From: Leptodontidium sp. MPI-SDFR-AT-0119
Lineage: Eukaryota > Ascomycota > Leotiomycetes > Helotiales > Leptodontidiaceae
NCBI GenBank assembly: GCA_020726505.1
Contig: JAHLEZ010000017.1
Coordinates: 1,612,001-1,676,000 of the forward strand
Direction of reading: 5' to 3'
Length of the DNA stretch: 64,000 nt
The notes beneath the pieces are model-generated. The model did no database searches and had not been told where the DNA came from. It worked only from the letters and a program-made list of their open reading frames with translations. Below are positions 1 through 12,321 of the stretch, one piece after another. Every line of letters begins with the position of its first letter. Positions within the stretch are counted from its first letter, which is position 1. The position numbers and the translations under genes were made by a program.

Positions 1-1842
1 GTTCCACGACTATATGGTCTGCTCGAGGTATTCCTGTGTAGTATAGTGCACAAGGCGGACAATATTGCGTTCGGTATCTACCATGACAAGTCCCGCACAA
101 ACTGAGAGAATATCATTGATGTCAGAGACTGCGTCAGGGTTAAGTTCTCTTTCGCCAGGCGCAATGGCTACAGCACAGCACAGTTCCTGTGCGGTCAGAG
201 GTTTTTACGCGTACGTGATCTATGACAGCGCCTGCTTAGCAAGTGACGTATCCCCAGGGAGTTGTCCCTCTATCCGCACGATCGCCTCACCATAAGCACG
301 ATTCAATGACTGTCCTCCTTTTCGTAGTGTCTATAACGTATCCTTGGCCTGTTATACTGTCCTTTTGTCAAGAAATGAGTCCACATAGAGCTGCGCAAGA
401 AGAAACCTGTTAGATTATATTAGTAAATGACCTAATTACTTCAGCTAAAGTACACATACATACCATTTACAGCCTCAGTGATACTGTCTTAAACATTTCG
501 TATAAGCTCGCTACTCCGTTAAATACACTTTAGCAAGCGCGATACTTGGCCAGCTATATATCGTCTCAAATCAAGATCACTAGCACGTATATTAAGTACA
601 GGATCGAACGCAAACTTCTCCTCTATCTCAGGAATAAAGCGGGATGTGAACATCAGGCGCACACTTGTCGTTGTCTGTAACTCGCGAAGTCTATTAATGA
701 GTCTTGTCCTTGCGCCATCGTGGTCTGAACACTCGTCAAGAGTATCGACAACTAAGTAGACGGTTGAGTATGCTAAGTAAGTAGACTGTAGGGTCTTGAA
801 TATCTTATTAAGAGACGGCCGAGTGTTATGCTTTTGATAGTTCTCGTAGATCCGAGTCACAGGGCCCGCAATATCCGGGCGGCCGTGTACAAGTTGTTTC
901 AACGCCGCGGCCAGAAGTACTACGTAGGTTTACTCCGCCTGTGCCTTATAGTTACAGAACATGTACGCGATACCGACGTCCTTACTTCGCGCTCTTTCGT
1001 AGAGATGGTCGATGGCGATGGCTGCGATCATAGTCTTGCCGGCACCGGGGGTGCCAGGGCAGAAGAGTGTCTTGTTAGGCCCTTGCTGCCACGCGTGGAA
1101 CTGTGTAGAGTCAAGAAACTACTGTCTAGTACTCTCCTCTCTACGAGATATAATATCGTGTTGCTACGCGGCGAAGTCACTTTGTGAAAGCCATTGTATC
1201 ATGGCCTAGTGTTACAGGAGCTTCTGAGCGTCCAGTTGTAGATTCTGCGTGTCTCGAATCGCGGTAACATCCGACTGGAGAAGGGGGATGGAGTCTCGAA
1301 CAGCCACGACAGTCGTCTGTAACACAGGTAGGGCGTCTCGAACGTATGTAGTGTCTTCTTTAATTGCCTAAGATAACTTCCTAGGCAACCTCAATCAAAG
1401 GATTCCCAAGAAGTAGTACAATATGAACTTATAAGTGATCTAACTCAAGAGCAATTATAACTAGAGTCTTTACTCGTTCTATTCTCGACATCACGCGGGC
1501 GATATCATCTTTAACAAACTTCTATAAAAGGACGTCTATAGCCTTCCGCAGCTTACTCTTAGGCCCGATCTTTGCGAGCAAACCCTCAAGCGCCAGCCTG
1601 TACTGATCTAGCGGTCCATCCTTACAAGTAAGTGCCTGGATCTCCGTGAACTAAGGCTCAGTGGATTCCGCTTCGCTCACGAGTTTCTTTAATCTAAGAA
1701 TGAGTGTGTTCGAGTTCGAGGTCTCGATCTGGCATTGTTCGCATTCTTGTGAAGTATCTTTAACGTCGCTCAAGTAAGTAATCACACTTCTTGTAATCTA
1801 GACAATAGCGATGATATTGGCCGCGACGCTAAGCCTGTCTAT
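1..1842 (-). pseudogene. NACHT-domain (NLR/STAND-like) gene, degraded, C-terminus off the left edge
   Basis: Reads leftward from an ATA at 1842-1840 that replaces the start ATG (next residues DRLSVAANIIAIV, the usual N-terminus of fungal NACHT-ankyrin proteins). A Walker A motif GTPGAGKT lies at about 1025-1060 and is preceded by FLDSTQFHAW and TLFCP. The Walker B-like LVVDTLDEC and the sensor stretch MFTSRF lie in the open segment 519-902. Downstream comes the typical winged-helix part (IEGQLPGD, ITYAxKPLTAQELCCAVA, VCAGLVxVD, RLVHYTTQEYLE), which runs to base 1, so any repeat domain lies outside. Damage: TAG/TAA at Gln or Trp positions, the lost start, and at least one frameshift near 1380. 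NACHT proteins of fungi act in allorecognition and programmed cell death (family knowledge). The domain call is secure; the effector domain is unknown. Confidence 0.88.
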
Positions 1843-2489
1843 CTTGTGAAGGCATTAGCATAAATATAAATGAGGAAGTAAGTAGGTGTTCTGACCAAGA
1901 TCAGACACTCTGTAGCGGCACAGCCAGCTCACCTCGCGAGGCTAAACTGCCCCCGCCCGAGGCGCGAGACACTACGCCACACCTTCACGTGACATCTAAA
2001 AAATTATATAATAAAATACGATTAGCGTGGCTATGAACGTGGTTGCCAGCCTGCGGCTCACACGAAGCCTTCGAACTTGATTGGAGTCCGTAATTCATAG
2101 GTAGTAAGTTAATCGTCGGCCGACTCTAAGGGTAAGTAATGCAAGATTATAGACTTCAAAATATCGCTACTTCTTCTAGATAATAACATCTCTTTTAGCA
2201 CTACCTTTTACAAGATAAAGCTTCTCGTTCTAGAACATGGACATAGAGATGAATGTGCTACTTCTTCTTCGACCCCCTTAGTCACGATACTTGATTAACG
2301 ACTCCTTTATCGCGGCTTTATTAAGGAGGAAGCGGCTATCCTTAGAGAGGGTTTCTTAGTATCTAGCTTCTCCTCTGATTATTACTTGCGCGTTCTTCTG
2401 GGATGAGGCGGGGGCTTAGTCTTGGTTTGCTCGGTTTGCTCGGTTCTCTTTGCCTAGAGACGAGCGAGCTTCCTAAGTGCCTTTGGTAT
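1843..2489. other. Intergenic stretch, no gene seen
   Basis: Mixed composition with a GC-rich island near 1920-1990. No reading frame, tRNA-like fold or repeat end that I could support. Confidence 0.4.
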
Positions 2490-2552
2490 CGTGATCTTAA
2501 CTAATTAGCAAAAGCGTTATTGTGTAATACGTGAGCGAATATTATTAAGGTC
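2490..2552 (+). repeat. Direct-repeat copy A (second copy is split by element E1)
   Basis: The sequence around CTAATTAGCAAAA followed by a degenerate TATTATATAATGCGCGAGTAAATATTATTA-like stretch occurs here uninterrupted. It occurs again with its halves on the two sides of E1 (about 3390-3418 and 11038-11080). This copy therefore resembles the empty site of E1. The identity of the parent repeat is unknown. Confidence 0.45.
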
Positions 2553-3390
2553 TTATTAATTTAAATTAAGAAAGCAAACTTATTAGTCAGTATAATTATA
2601 GTTACTTTTAATATATATATTAGTACTTGGCATATAATTAATGTAATATAAACCCCTAATCTTAAGCTTATATAAATTAAAATCTTTTATTACTTTTAAG
2701 TTGAGTTTTTAGTTATAAAGCGTATAATTTAAAAGTAAAAAAAAGTATACTTTAATAATAGGAATAAATTAATAACACTTTAAACTTTAGCTTAAACGAT
2801 TTTTAGATTAAGTATTATTAGAAATATTTAAAATCGTATAAAAATATTTTATAAAAAATAATTAAGTTTTTAATTAATTATTTATAATACCTTAAATTTA
2901 TAAGTTAATTTAATATAATTATAAATGAATTAAAATATGTTTTTTTATTCTTATAAATAAAATTAATATTTTTGGGGATTAGGAATTAAAATATTATAAT
3001 ATTATTAAACAATGCTTTATTATAAATCCATTCAATAAGAAGTGCCTAAATTCATTTTATAAAGATTTATTATTAATACTTTTTTTACTAGTATCTTTAA
3101 ATTCCGAATTAAAACTTTACTTATATTATAGTTAAGAAATATATGTAATTAAAATAATATATATATAATTTTAAGAATTTAAAAAATATTTATTTACTTT
3201 TATACTTAATATTACTTTTACCTTAATTCCAAATCGTTTATTATAACTAATTATAAGTTATTTCGATAACTATTATTATAATTTAATATAATAATAGTTT
3301 TAATAAAATACGACTTATATGATAACTATTAATATGATTAATTAGTATCATGTATTATTATATAATACGTATGTAGTTAAGATAAGGCTC
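2553..3390. other. Very AT-rich tract, RIP-like, no gene
   Basis: Almost only A and T, with TpA in excess and few CpA/TpG. No frame or repeat end can be read. Probably an old repeat erased by RIP. Confidence 0.5.
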
Positions 3391-3418
3391 TTACTATTAC
3401 CTTAGCTAATTAGCAAAA

Positions 3419-3605
3419 TGTGGTACAGAAGTGGAGTAGAGCCTTGCGATCAACGTAGGGAGAATTAAAGTGGTTGATTGTTCTCTAGAATACATAAGGA
3501 AATCAAGGGAACACGTTATTCTCCTAAAAGCGGTATAACGTGGCAGAAACTATATCTAGCGTAGCGCGCAACTAACTAAGCATTAGCCCGTGCCTGTACG
3601 ACACA
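3419..3605 (-). repeat. E1 3' LTR
   Basis: Matches 10851-11037 over its whole 187-bp length with only transition-type differences that I could see, mostly CA/TG to TA. Ends TGTGGTACAG...GTACGACACA. It lies immediately upstream of the antisense gene and may supply its promoter (inference). Confidence 0.85.
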
Positions 3606-3872
3606 CCCCTTAGCTAAGTGACAATAGTAAGCCACTAGTATTGTAGTTGGCTGCGCTAAGCGAGAGTAAACACTAAACTGAATACTTAGGCCACAATTAT
3701 TCTTATACTACTAAGTTAAGTAAACAACCCTCCTATTTGAAGTGGCGTAGCCCCCACTTAATTCTTGATCCTGCAACCACTTTACACTATATAAATCGAC
3801 TCTTTTCGATCTACTAATTAATTAACTAATTAATAATCAATTAATCAATTAATAAATCGATCAACCGGCACT

Positions 3873-4853
3873 ATAGGTGTCTCACGGCGATCTGCTATTG
3901 CCGTCAAGGCTAATCGTCTGTCCGCCGTTGTAAGTTATTTGAATTAAATTGAGTTAATCGTCGATCTTGAAGCTATGTATTAATTTAGGCATTACTAATT
4001 ATAGTAGGCGAAAAAGAAGAAGGAGGCTAAGAAGGCTCCAAAGGCTACTCTTACTCTAAAGAGAGCTACTATAGTTACTCCTATTGCTCGTGCTCGTGCT
4101 TCTCGTGTTAAGGGAGCTAAGTGTGCGGTTGTTTGCTTAAGTTGTATTAATGGCGCCCTTTAAACTAAAAGCACCGGCGAGTACTTTAATATTATTAGTC
4201 GGGGTACTCGCTGCTTTACGTGCGCCTCGGGCCACTCTTATAAGGTTACTCCCGCTGTTACTTAGGCCCCCTTCTTAGTTTACCGGGCTACGCTCTTAAA
4301 TAACGTAGGCGAGAAGGTAAATTCCTTAAGTTATTTTTTTCTAACGTGTGATTACTAACCTTTTTAGGAATTAGAGCGCCTAAGAGCTCTTGTTTTAGCG
4401 GCCTTTAAGGGTCAAGTTATTACTAGTAAAGTAACTGGCTCTGCCAGTCGTGCTTTAGGTGTGGCCTCGGCTACTTTTTATGTCGATTCCTCCTCAGAGT
4501 CAGAGGGTAGTAAGGAGACTCCTCAAGGAGTAACTCTAACTTCTCCTACTACTCTTACGGCTACTACTCCTATTATAGTTATAAGTGGAGCTAGTGGAGC
4601 TACTATTGCGGCCGCTGGCATTAGTGCTGGTCTTGTTACTTTTTAGGCCCTAATAGCTAATAAGCCTCTTAGAGTTACTCTCACATTAGAATAAGAAGCT
4701 TAAGCTGCTCAGGTTAAGGAGCTTGTTGAAGTAATTATTAGTGCGTTAAGTGACTTAGTTTAGGAGGTTTTAGGCCTTCTAATTATATAGGTTGCTCTCT
4801 TTTGTATAAGGCGAGGCTTGGGAACCTCTAAACAACTAAGTGTCCCCTTATAA
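3873..4853 (+). pseudogene. E1 antisense accessory gene (Cys/His-cluster protein), three exons, RIP-damaged
   Basis: Lies between the 3' LTR and pol, opposite to pol. Proposed exons: 3873-3929 (start ATA for ATG), 4005-4316 and 4368-4853. Introns are GTAAGT...ACTAATTATAG and GTAAAT...ACTAACCTTTTTAG. Exon 1 is 57 nt and exon 2 is 312 nt, so both introns are phase 0. The exon 3 frame runs to TAA at 4851 with interruptions only at TAG/TAA explained by RIP of CAG/CAA/TGG. The N-part is Lys/Ala-rich; then Cys at 4122, 4134 and 4143; then RGTRCFTCASGH followed by a Tyr codon in a Cys position (4209-4241). The middle is Ser/Thr-rich. The C-terminus is VALFCIRRGLGTSKQLSVPL, nearly identical to that of E2. 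The leader is a decayed CAA-rich run. The cluster suggests zinc binding. The function is unknown and I do not recognise a named family. Confidence 0.7.
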
Positions 4854-4899
4854 TTTACTTGTATTACGTTACTTTTACTATAGAAACAAACAACTGTTA

Positions 4900-7800
4900 A
4901 GAGTAATTAAATCTTTTAAATGCCGTGAATTTCACCCCTAAGCTCAGTTACTCTCTAAGTAAATAAAATAACAAGAAAATTTATAAAGGAATAACAAATA
5001 CATAAGAAAATACCCTTATAATAAAGGAAAAAGTAAAGAACGTGTGTAAAGACTTACTTTAAAGCGAGGGCTCTATAGTGAGTTGCTCCAGTTAAGCACG
5101 AATATCGACCAAGTTAATAAGAGTAATAAAATTCTCAAATTTCTGTCGAGAGAGGTTCTTTATAAGTCTATTAGCGGGCATAGAGCCCGTAAGTAAATAT
5201 TCGACTGAAAAAGTGCCCTTTTAAAACTCTTGGCGCAATTACATATTTTAAATATTAACGTGGCGTAATTTAGTAAAGATGCGCTAATTTTCCTTAATAA
5301 TTAATTATATTATTTACTAATTGTCGCAAAAGATTCTTTAAATTTCTTTTAACTTAAGACGTAACTCCTAAAAGAAACACTATAAAGCTATAATCTCCTT
5401 AGCCGTACGCTTAACACTTAAAAGCTTAGCCTGTGTAATCGAAGTAGTGACTATATCTTATAAGGCCGCTCTCTATAAGATTAAACCTCTAAAAAGTATT
5501 ATAATATAACTATTAAAAGAGCGCCTAATATCGAGATTGTCTGTAAATGAAGTATTTAAAGTTATAATAAGCTGAGAGTCGCGTAGTTTATAGCTATAAG
5601 TGATCGCTAAAAATCGGGTTTTAAAGAGATAATAAATAGTCTAATTGACTGCCGCAAGGTACTTTAAAGAGGGGTTAGTCAAGAAGTGAGAAAGTCTTAA
5701 AGCTATAAATATAACGTCTGCGCGTAACATAATTGCTGTATAAAGCACTGAGTTAACCTTCTCTTAATACTCCTTAATTTAAACCGGAGTTACTTACCCT
5801 TAATTCTTTAGTAACTTAACTTAAAGTAATAAAGTACTTAGGCAATTTCTATTTATTAAGTCAAATCGCAGAGTAACCTTTTAAATATAAGTGTCGTGTA
5901 TTAGAGAAATAGTCTTTACTTGACGATCTTTAATAACGCGAACACTTAAAAACTAGTCTATTAGTTCTCCTCTAGTGAGCTCGTATGCCGTATTTAAGCC
6001 GTCGATAATAAGTTAAGTGTCTCTAAGGGTTAAAGCGTAGTATAACACTTAAATATCGTCGACATAAAAGATAACAAAGACTAAACATTACTCGTTTATA
6101 AAGATATAAGGCTCCTTCTTATAAGGGATTAACTTTAACTTTAACAAAGTCTTAATAAAGTCTCCGTACTATAATACTAGCGAGTCTCTAAGTCCGTAAA
6201 GTACACGATTAACTTCTATTACTATATCGTCTTACTTAAATCCGTCTAGTAAGTAATAACGTACGCGAGCACTCGATTCGCTTCGTTTGGCGTTAATAAA
6301 AGCGTTAATAATATCAAATTAGATTATCTTTAAATTAAATTAAACTACTATTGCTATGGCGGTCCTAAAAGAACGAGTAATTAAGGTTACCGTATATATT
6401 AAGAGAATTGACGTTTCGGGTTATAAGTTTCCCTTAATAATAACTCGCGAGCGACACTTAGTTAAATACCCTAACAAATCGACTTTAACGTGAAATACTT
6501 ATTTTAATAGTATTAATTATTTAGTAGCGAAGCTTTATTTGACGACTCTCTAGTAATTACGCGACTTTAAGTTAGTAATTTCCTTGATTACGTTAGCTTA
6601 AAAGTACTCTCTTAGAGGGTAATCCTTGAGGTCTCTCTAATTTAATAAGTCCTTTAGTAATTAAGATTAGTATATTCGTGGGAGATTAACTGGTTGTCGA
6701 ATTTCGACATTTTTAAGAACAGACGCTGAGATTATAGCGTGGACTGTACTTAAGTCTTTCCTGTCTCTTTACACTAGTTCTTAACTAGGCTAAAAGGTCC
6801 TTAGAAAGTCCTCTAAATACTCACGGTTGCTCGACGGGTTTAACGATTCCGTAATTAGCTCTTTAATAGTTACTGTATAGACGCTTTAATTCGGTTTCGT
6901 AATTTTACTACTAACTCGGGTCTTTCGACTGTCGCTAGTTGCTCGATCTTCTACCCTCTTCTTCTATAGAGGTTTAAGTAAGTTATTATTAATTAAGGCT
7001 AGAAGTAATAAGTATTACTTTATACTTAATTCTTCCCCTGAGTTTAACGAATTAAGATGCTCCTTATACTCTATTACTTAAGGCGGAGCTTCTAATTACT
7101 TAGGGCCGGCACCTTAAGTAAGTGCTCCTTGACGCTTAAGACTGCACTCTTAGTCGTATAGCCCTTAAGAGTATATAATAACTTGTGGTATTAATTAGCG
7201 CTTAGCTCCTATATCTCTTTTAAAGTTTAGTGCGCCACGTAAAACATCTCTCCTAGTTATGCTCTAAGATATTAACTGTCTTAATTTGTCAACTTATTTT
7301 GAGACTTAATTAGGGTGCTTATAAGTAAGAAGTCTAGTACTCTTCTTTAATTGTTTTACCCCCGAGTTTTTATTAACGAGTTCTATTAATCCTGACTTTT
7401 CTAGGGGTAATATTAGTTACTCTACCCCTGTAGTTAAAAGCTTAATCGAAGGCTGTGGCACCCCCGAGGTTGCAAACTCAGTAGCTTTTGTAGAACTTAT
7501 TACTTAGCTTAGTTGTTCCCTTTCTAAGGTAATACTTATTATTGATTCTAGTATATTAAGTACGCTCAGTCGATTGATTATATTAGTTCTAGCGTCCTGG
7601 GGTCCCTCTTCTTCTTTTAGTATTTCAGTAAGATCTTTTAATATTAAGCGCGGCTAGCCGACCGCTTTCTCTATGTTTAGAGAGCCTGAATAAAAGAGGG
7701 ATTCGTTAAAAGTAACGTTCTAAGTCACTATTACACGCTATAATTAAGGTACCTAGACCCTATATATATTAGACGAGACGTATCTTACTAAGTATTTAAG

Positions 7801-10700
7801 GTACGCTCTTAAGTTGACTTTAAATATTCTCTTTTATTAAAGAGCCTCTCAGTCCTTAATTATAAGGTAGGCTTTACAGCCGTACGCCTATATATTACTC
7901 TAGTTAGGTCGTAGTGAGCTTCTAAATAAGCTTAAGGTCGTAGTACTGAAAATATTACCTAAACTAGGCGTGAAAGATCTCATTTAGACTTTTAAAGCCT
8001 TTCTAAGTAGCCGGACTTATATTATAAAGAGTAATTACTGTTATAACTACTTCCGTCTAAAGCTCTTTTAGTAAGTTTACTAAAAGGCGTATCTTAATAG
8101 ACTTTTCGATGATTTCCTTACTTACGCGCTCAGCTCCCCTATTAAATTAGTGCGTATACGAAGGGGTACCCTTAATATTAATATTATTCTCCGTATATTA
8201 CTTTTCGTACTCGGTTGATCTATTAATTCCTATAACCGAGGTATTATTATCTTGGCGTATTTTGTAAATCAAGAGTCTAAATTAACGTCTCGTCCACGCC
8301 TTAAACGGTTTAAGAGCTCCTAGGACGGCGATTAACCCTTTGTTTTTTAAGAGTTATTTATAGAATTTCCTATTATATTAGTCTTTAATTAATAAGAGCT
8401 AGTTATTCCTATTAAATCTGACAGGGAAGTCAAATAAGTCCCAAGAAATGCGATAAAAAGGCCGGGTAGCTATTCTCTCTAAAGGTCTTCGACTAACGAC
8501 TTACTACGCGATAATTAGAGAGTACTCTTTACACTTAATTTGAGTAGTGCCTAAGATCTCGACGTTACGCGCATTTTTAACTAAATTCTCTAACGCTTTC
8601 TTCCTTAAGTGCCTTGCCCGTAAGTGCTATAACTTAGCGTCGTCTAGCCGTAGTCTCAAATATCGTCGACTTAATTAAAAGCCTTACTAGATACTCCTTT
8701 AAAGCGTAAGGAATATCAAAAAGGTATAAGTTAGGCGAGTCAAAGAGTTACGAGTAGCTACGGAAGCTGAAAAGTAATTAAAAGGCTTGTATTTAAAGAA
8801 AGCTAAATTAAACTGTTGCTTTAATTACTTTAACATAATACTCTTTTTAACTGATCCCACGCGTAACGTATAATTTAACTTATTATATTAAACTCTAGCC
8901 TGTAATAAACGAGCTTTTAAAATGATATTAATATTAAATCCTTTAACGACAGTGACGTTAAAAAGCCTTAAGTCCTTAGTGTTTGGTCCGTTAGGGCCAT
9001 AGAAAGCACCCTTAAAAAGACAAGTACCTTGGCCCTTAATTATAAGGCTCGACGTTCCGGCTTTAATACTGTCGTCGTTAGTTAATTTGATAAAGGTTCT
9101 AGGCTCTAATAGAGCAACCGAATTAATTAAATAAGTAGCAGCGCCGTTATTAAGTAAGGTACTCTTTAAGAGCGGGTGTCGATTTATATTGATAGTGGCG
9201 TAGATTCCTGAGGTAACGAGAGCTTTATTAAGTAACTCCGGACTAATTACACATATATTAATATTACTAAGATACTTCGGTAGTTCTAAGGCTTTTGCTG
9301 AGGTTATTAGAAAGGACGAGAAGTTTTCAGAAGTTATTCCCTTAGCAATTTCCTTTATTATTACTTGTCTTTACCCTTTCTTGTTAATTACTCGCTTGAG
9401 GTCGGGAAACTCCTTTTTAAGCTTGATTCGGGTTTCCTTGATTTCTTCTGTAGACGGTAGGTTACGTAGTTTGTCCCTAGTTAAGCCGTCGTAATAATAT
9501 CGAAGTCTATAACACTCGATCGCTTTGTGTTAGTGAGAGCTTACTTTATAAGGGCAAGTGTTAAGCGTGGTATTTAGCGAAGGAGTCCTTAGTACTAGTA
9601 GTACTCTTAGAGTATTTAATCTCCCTTTAAGTATAGTGTATAATCTAATTGTCTTATTTCTTTTAGTAGCCGTAAGAGACTCTTTGTTAAGCGCTAATAA
9701 CTAATTGACGTATTAAAGTAACGTGTACTTATAAATAACCTTAAGAGTATCGTCTCTAAGGACCTCAGATAGTCGTTCGCGGGCCTATTTAGGTGCGAGC
9801 TTCTCTTGCACTGCCTTAATAAAGTTAATGATCGCTAAGGGGCCCTTAACGTCTAGAATGTCGTATAATAGAGTATCTTAATAAGCTAATCGCTACTCTT
9901 AAATTTACACCTTAAGATTAACCTGTCTTGTTTTGACGATTTTAAGCTTCTCTTTGTATTTAACTTGAGCTTTAGTAATATTACTTATTTTCGAAAGAGC
10001 GTAGTCTCTCTTTAACACCTTAAGGAGTATTTATAAAGTCTAAGATCGTGGGTCGTTCAGTTCGTTCGTCATCTTGTCAAGTTACTCTTTTACTCTCTAT
10101 TCTTCCTTAATCTTATACTCTTGAATAACACTCTAGTAGATCGAAGGATTAACCGTCTCTTAAATCCACTTATATACTGCCTTATAGGCCCGAGCCTTTT
10201 CCGACTATTGTGCGTGTTTTATAGTATACTCCCTTATTAAGGCAATATATATTAGAGTAACTATAATAACGTTAGACGGTGTAAGAAGTGTTACACTTAA
10301 TTTAGGTCCCTTAAGTTCGGGTGCTCGTTAGTCTCTATCTTACTTTACTTGCTCCCTGAAGTTGAAATCGAGAGCCTCCTTGTCTTATTATGCCTTCACT
10401 TAGTCGATCGTTTGTGCTTAAGGCTTGTTTTCGAAGATATTTAGAGCGACCGGTAACTTTAAATTAACTAAAGTCTATATCTTGTAAAAGATACAGAAGG
10501 ATTTAAAGGCTTAATACTATAAGGTCTAGGTTTGCCTGTCGTAGTTAAGCGGCGTTTAATTATTAGAAGAGGAGACTGAAGTTGAGTTTATTATAGCGAA
10601 GAGAGGGTTACTTTCTCGAGGGTTCGATGGATTTATTGAAGAGGAGAAGAGAATATTAAGTATAGGTGCTCGATTTACCCTTTTCTAGGGAGGTTAAAGG
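4900..10700 (-). pseudogene. E1 copia gag-pol polyprotein, heavily RIP-mutated
   Basis: Read on the minus strand. A zinc knuckle-like stretch (CPYKxSSHxHKAIEC) lies at about 9490-9550. A protease segment LLNNGAATYLINS lies at about 9110-9160; the expected catalytic Asp of L-D-N-G is Asn, as expected from TpG>TpA. Integrase must lie between. The RT active-site box VIFYVDDI is at 6052-6075. RNase H is expected toward 5.0-5.6 kb. The whole stretch has dense TAA/TAG codons and very few CpA/TpG, and no frame longer than 60 codons remains. Gag begins near 10.67 kb. The copia assignment rests on domain order and the YVDD and protease boxes. Confidence 0.78.
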
Positions 10701-10850
10701 GAAAATAGCGGTGTGAACTGCACTTGTTAATAAGTGGAAAACGCCGACGTTGTTCGTTACTTACTAATCCTACGTTAATAACTTTACTTAAATCTATAAA
10801 GTATAAAAGGAAGAATACTAACTTAATAGCTTTGTCACGGGGCTTATAAC

Positions 10851-11037
10851 TATAGTATAGAAGTGGAGTAGAGCCTTACGATTAACGTAGGGAGAATTGA
10901 AGTAGTTAATTATTCTCTAGAATATATAAGGAAATCAGGGGAACACGTTGTTCTCCTGAAAGCGGTATAACGTGGCAGAAACCATATCCAGCGTAGCGCG
11001 CAGCTAACCGAGCATCAGCCCGTGCCTGTACGACACA
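10851..11037 (-). repeat. E1 5' LTR
   Basis: Same 187-bp sequence as 3419-3605. The terminal TGTGGTACAG has become TATAGTATAG by TpG and CpA mutation; the 3' end CGACACA is intact. Confidence 0.85.
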
Positions 11038-11221
11038 AAAGTATTATTATATAATGCGCGAGTAAATATTATTAGGGCAAAGAAGTACGAGGTGTATTTT
11101 TTAATAAGTAAAAAGCTAATAATATTACTAAAGTAAACTAATAAACTAAAGCTTAGCTAATTATTAACGAACTCCTTAGTATTAAATATAATAATTAGTT
11201 AAAGACTAATTCTAAGAGCTT

Positions 11222-12300
11222 ATTTATAATAAAACCGGCGTTATTAAATTAGTCTCTTTTTTGTACTTATTTTCGCTCTCATATTTAATAATTCCATCGC
11301 TATCGTTATCTTCTTGCTCTTCTTTAGCACCGCCCTCAATTTCTTTATTACTTTTATCATTTTCATCTTCCCTATATTCATTATCCTTATTAATTCCCTC
11401 TTCTTTATCCTCTCCTTTGTCTTTCGTATTCTTACTTCTATCTCGTAATTTAAGCCATTTACCCTAAACAAAATCAACATCACTCCATACCTGGTGCTCT
11501 TAGATTGCTCGTTTCTGGCGGAGCTGCTCTTTTTTGAATTAGATATTGGTCAGGCGGTGACGTACCTTTACGAGCATTCGGTAGGGACGGAAGGTAAAGG
11601 CGAAGAAGCGCTTCAAGAGTTAGCGATACTTCTTCTTACTTTACTATAGTACAACTAGAGTAAATAGTTTAAGGTAGCACATCTGAGGTTTAGCGCTCCG
11701 AGCCAACAGAGAAGAGTACAGCCCGTTACATAGTTTTCTCGTAGCGATTTAGCATCCGGCTAATTACGATGACTAGGCAATAGAGCTTCCGCTCATCTCG
11801 TTATAGGCTAAAGAAATCGGGCCCGTTATCGCCGGATCCGTGACCTAAGAAGTAGTCGGCGCTGTTATTATAAGGCACAATTGAGAGATTAAGAAGAATC
11901 TCGTGGCGTATCCCATCATAGGTTATAGCCCAACTCGTGCGTTCCATCCGTGGGCGAGATGCCAAGAGGTTCTGAGATCCTATGTCCTAGCTACGTGAGT
12001 CGTCCCGTTCCTGAAGCCTCAATACTCTATCTAGTATATCAACTGAAGGTGATCGTAGGTAGCCTAGTCTGCAGTTAGGCAAACCAGACTGCCATTCTTC
12101 TTCACGATCCAGTACTACTAGTCGGCTCCATAGGCACGAAAGGTCTATGTCTGTTAAGAAGACATCGTTCGTAGAGCGCATCAATCTCTTCGCGTGACAC
12201 CCGCTTATTATTTGTATCAGTCAATAGTCCTCGTCTTCCCAATCCTGTATACGGAACAAATACAATAATATCTGCTTCCACACCTAAGATATTGCCCTAA
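11222..12300 (-). pseudogene. Unrecognised degenerate protein gene
   Basis: Several minus-strand segments in different frames look protein-like. Near 12.30-12.10 kb: GVEADIIVFVPYTGLGRRG then LTDTNNKRVSREEIDALYER. About 11.93-11.60 kb: HEILLNLSIVPYNNSADYFLGHGSG, continued by a stretch with VISRMLNRYEKT. At 11.46-11.22 kb: a highly charged low-complexity tail rich in Lys, Glu, Asp and Asn, ending at a TAA. Stops and frame changes interrupt all of it. It follows the end of HET1 on the same strand. I do not recognise the family; it could be more than one gene remnant. Confidence 0.35.
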
Positions 12301-12321
12301 AATGTCCCGATAGTACATTTG

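Larger units (their letters stand above)
3419..11037 (-). mobile_element. E1: complete Ty1/copia LTR retrotransposon (pol on minus)
   Basis: About 7.6 kb bounded by 187-bp direct LTRs that start TGTG (TATA in the right copy after RIP) and end CACA. Coding order on the minus strand is gag, protease, integrase, RT, RNase H, so the right LTR is the 5' LTR. Between pol and the 3' LTR lies an extra gene on the opposite strand. Flanks read GCAAAA on the left and AAAGT on the right. A short A-rich target duplication is possible, but a clean 5-bp duplication is not visible. Confidence 0.88.

Noticed and set aside
1920..1990. GC-rich patch considered as a tRNA gene
   Set aside because: No acceptor stem or anticodon arm could be folded.
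11261..11467. Ser/Leu-rich plus-strand frame resembling a membrane protein
   Set aside because: Complement of a Lys/Glu-rich low-complexity stretch on minus; no independent support.
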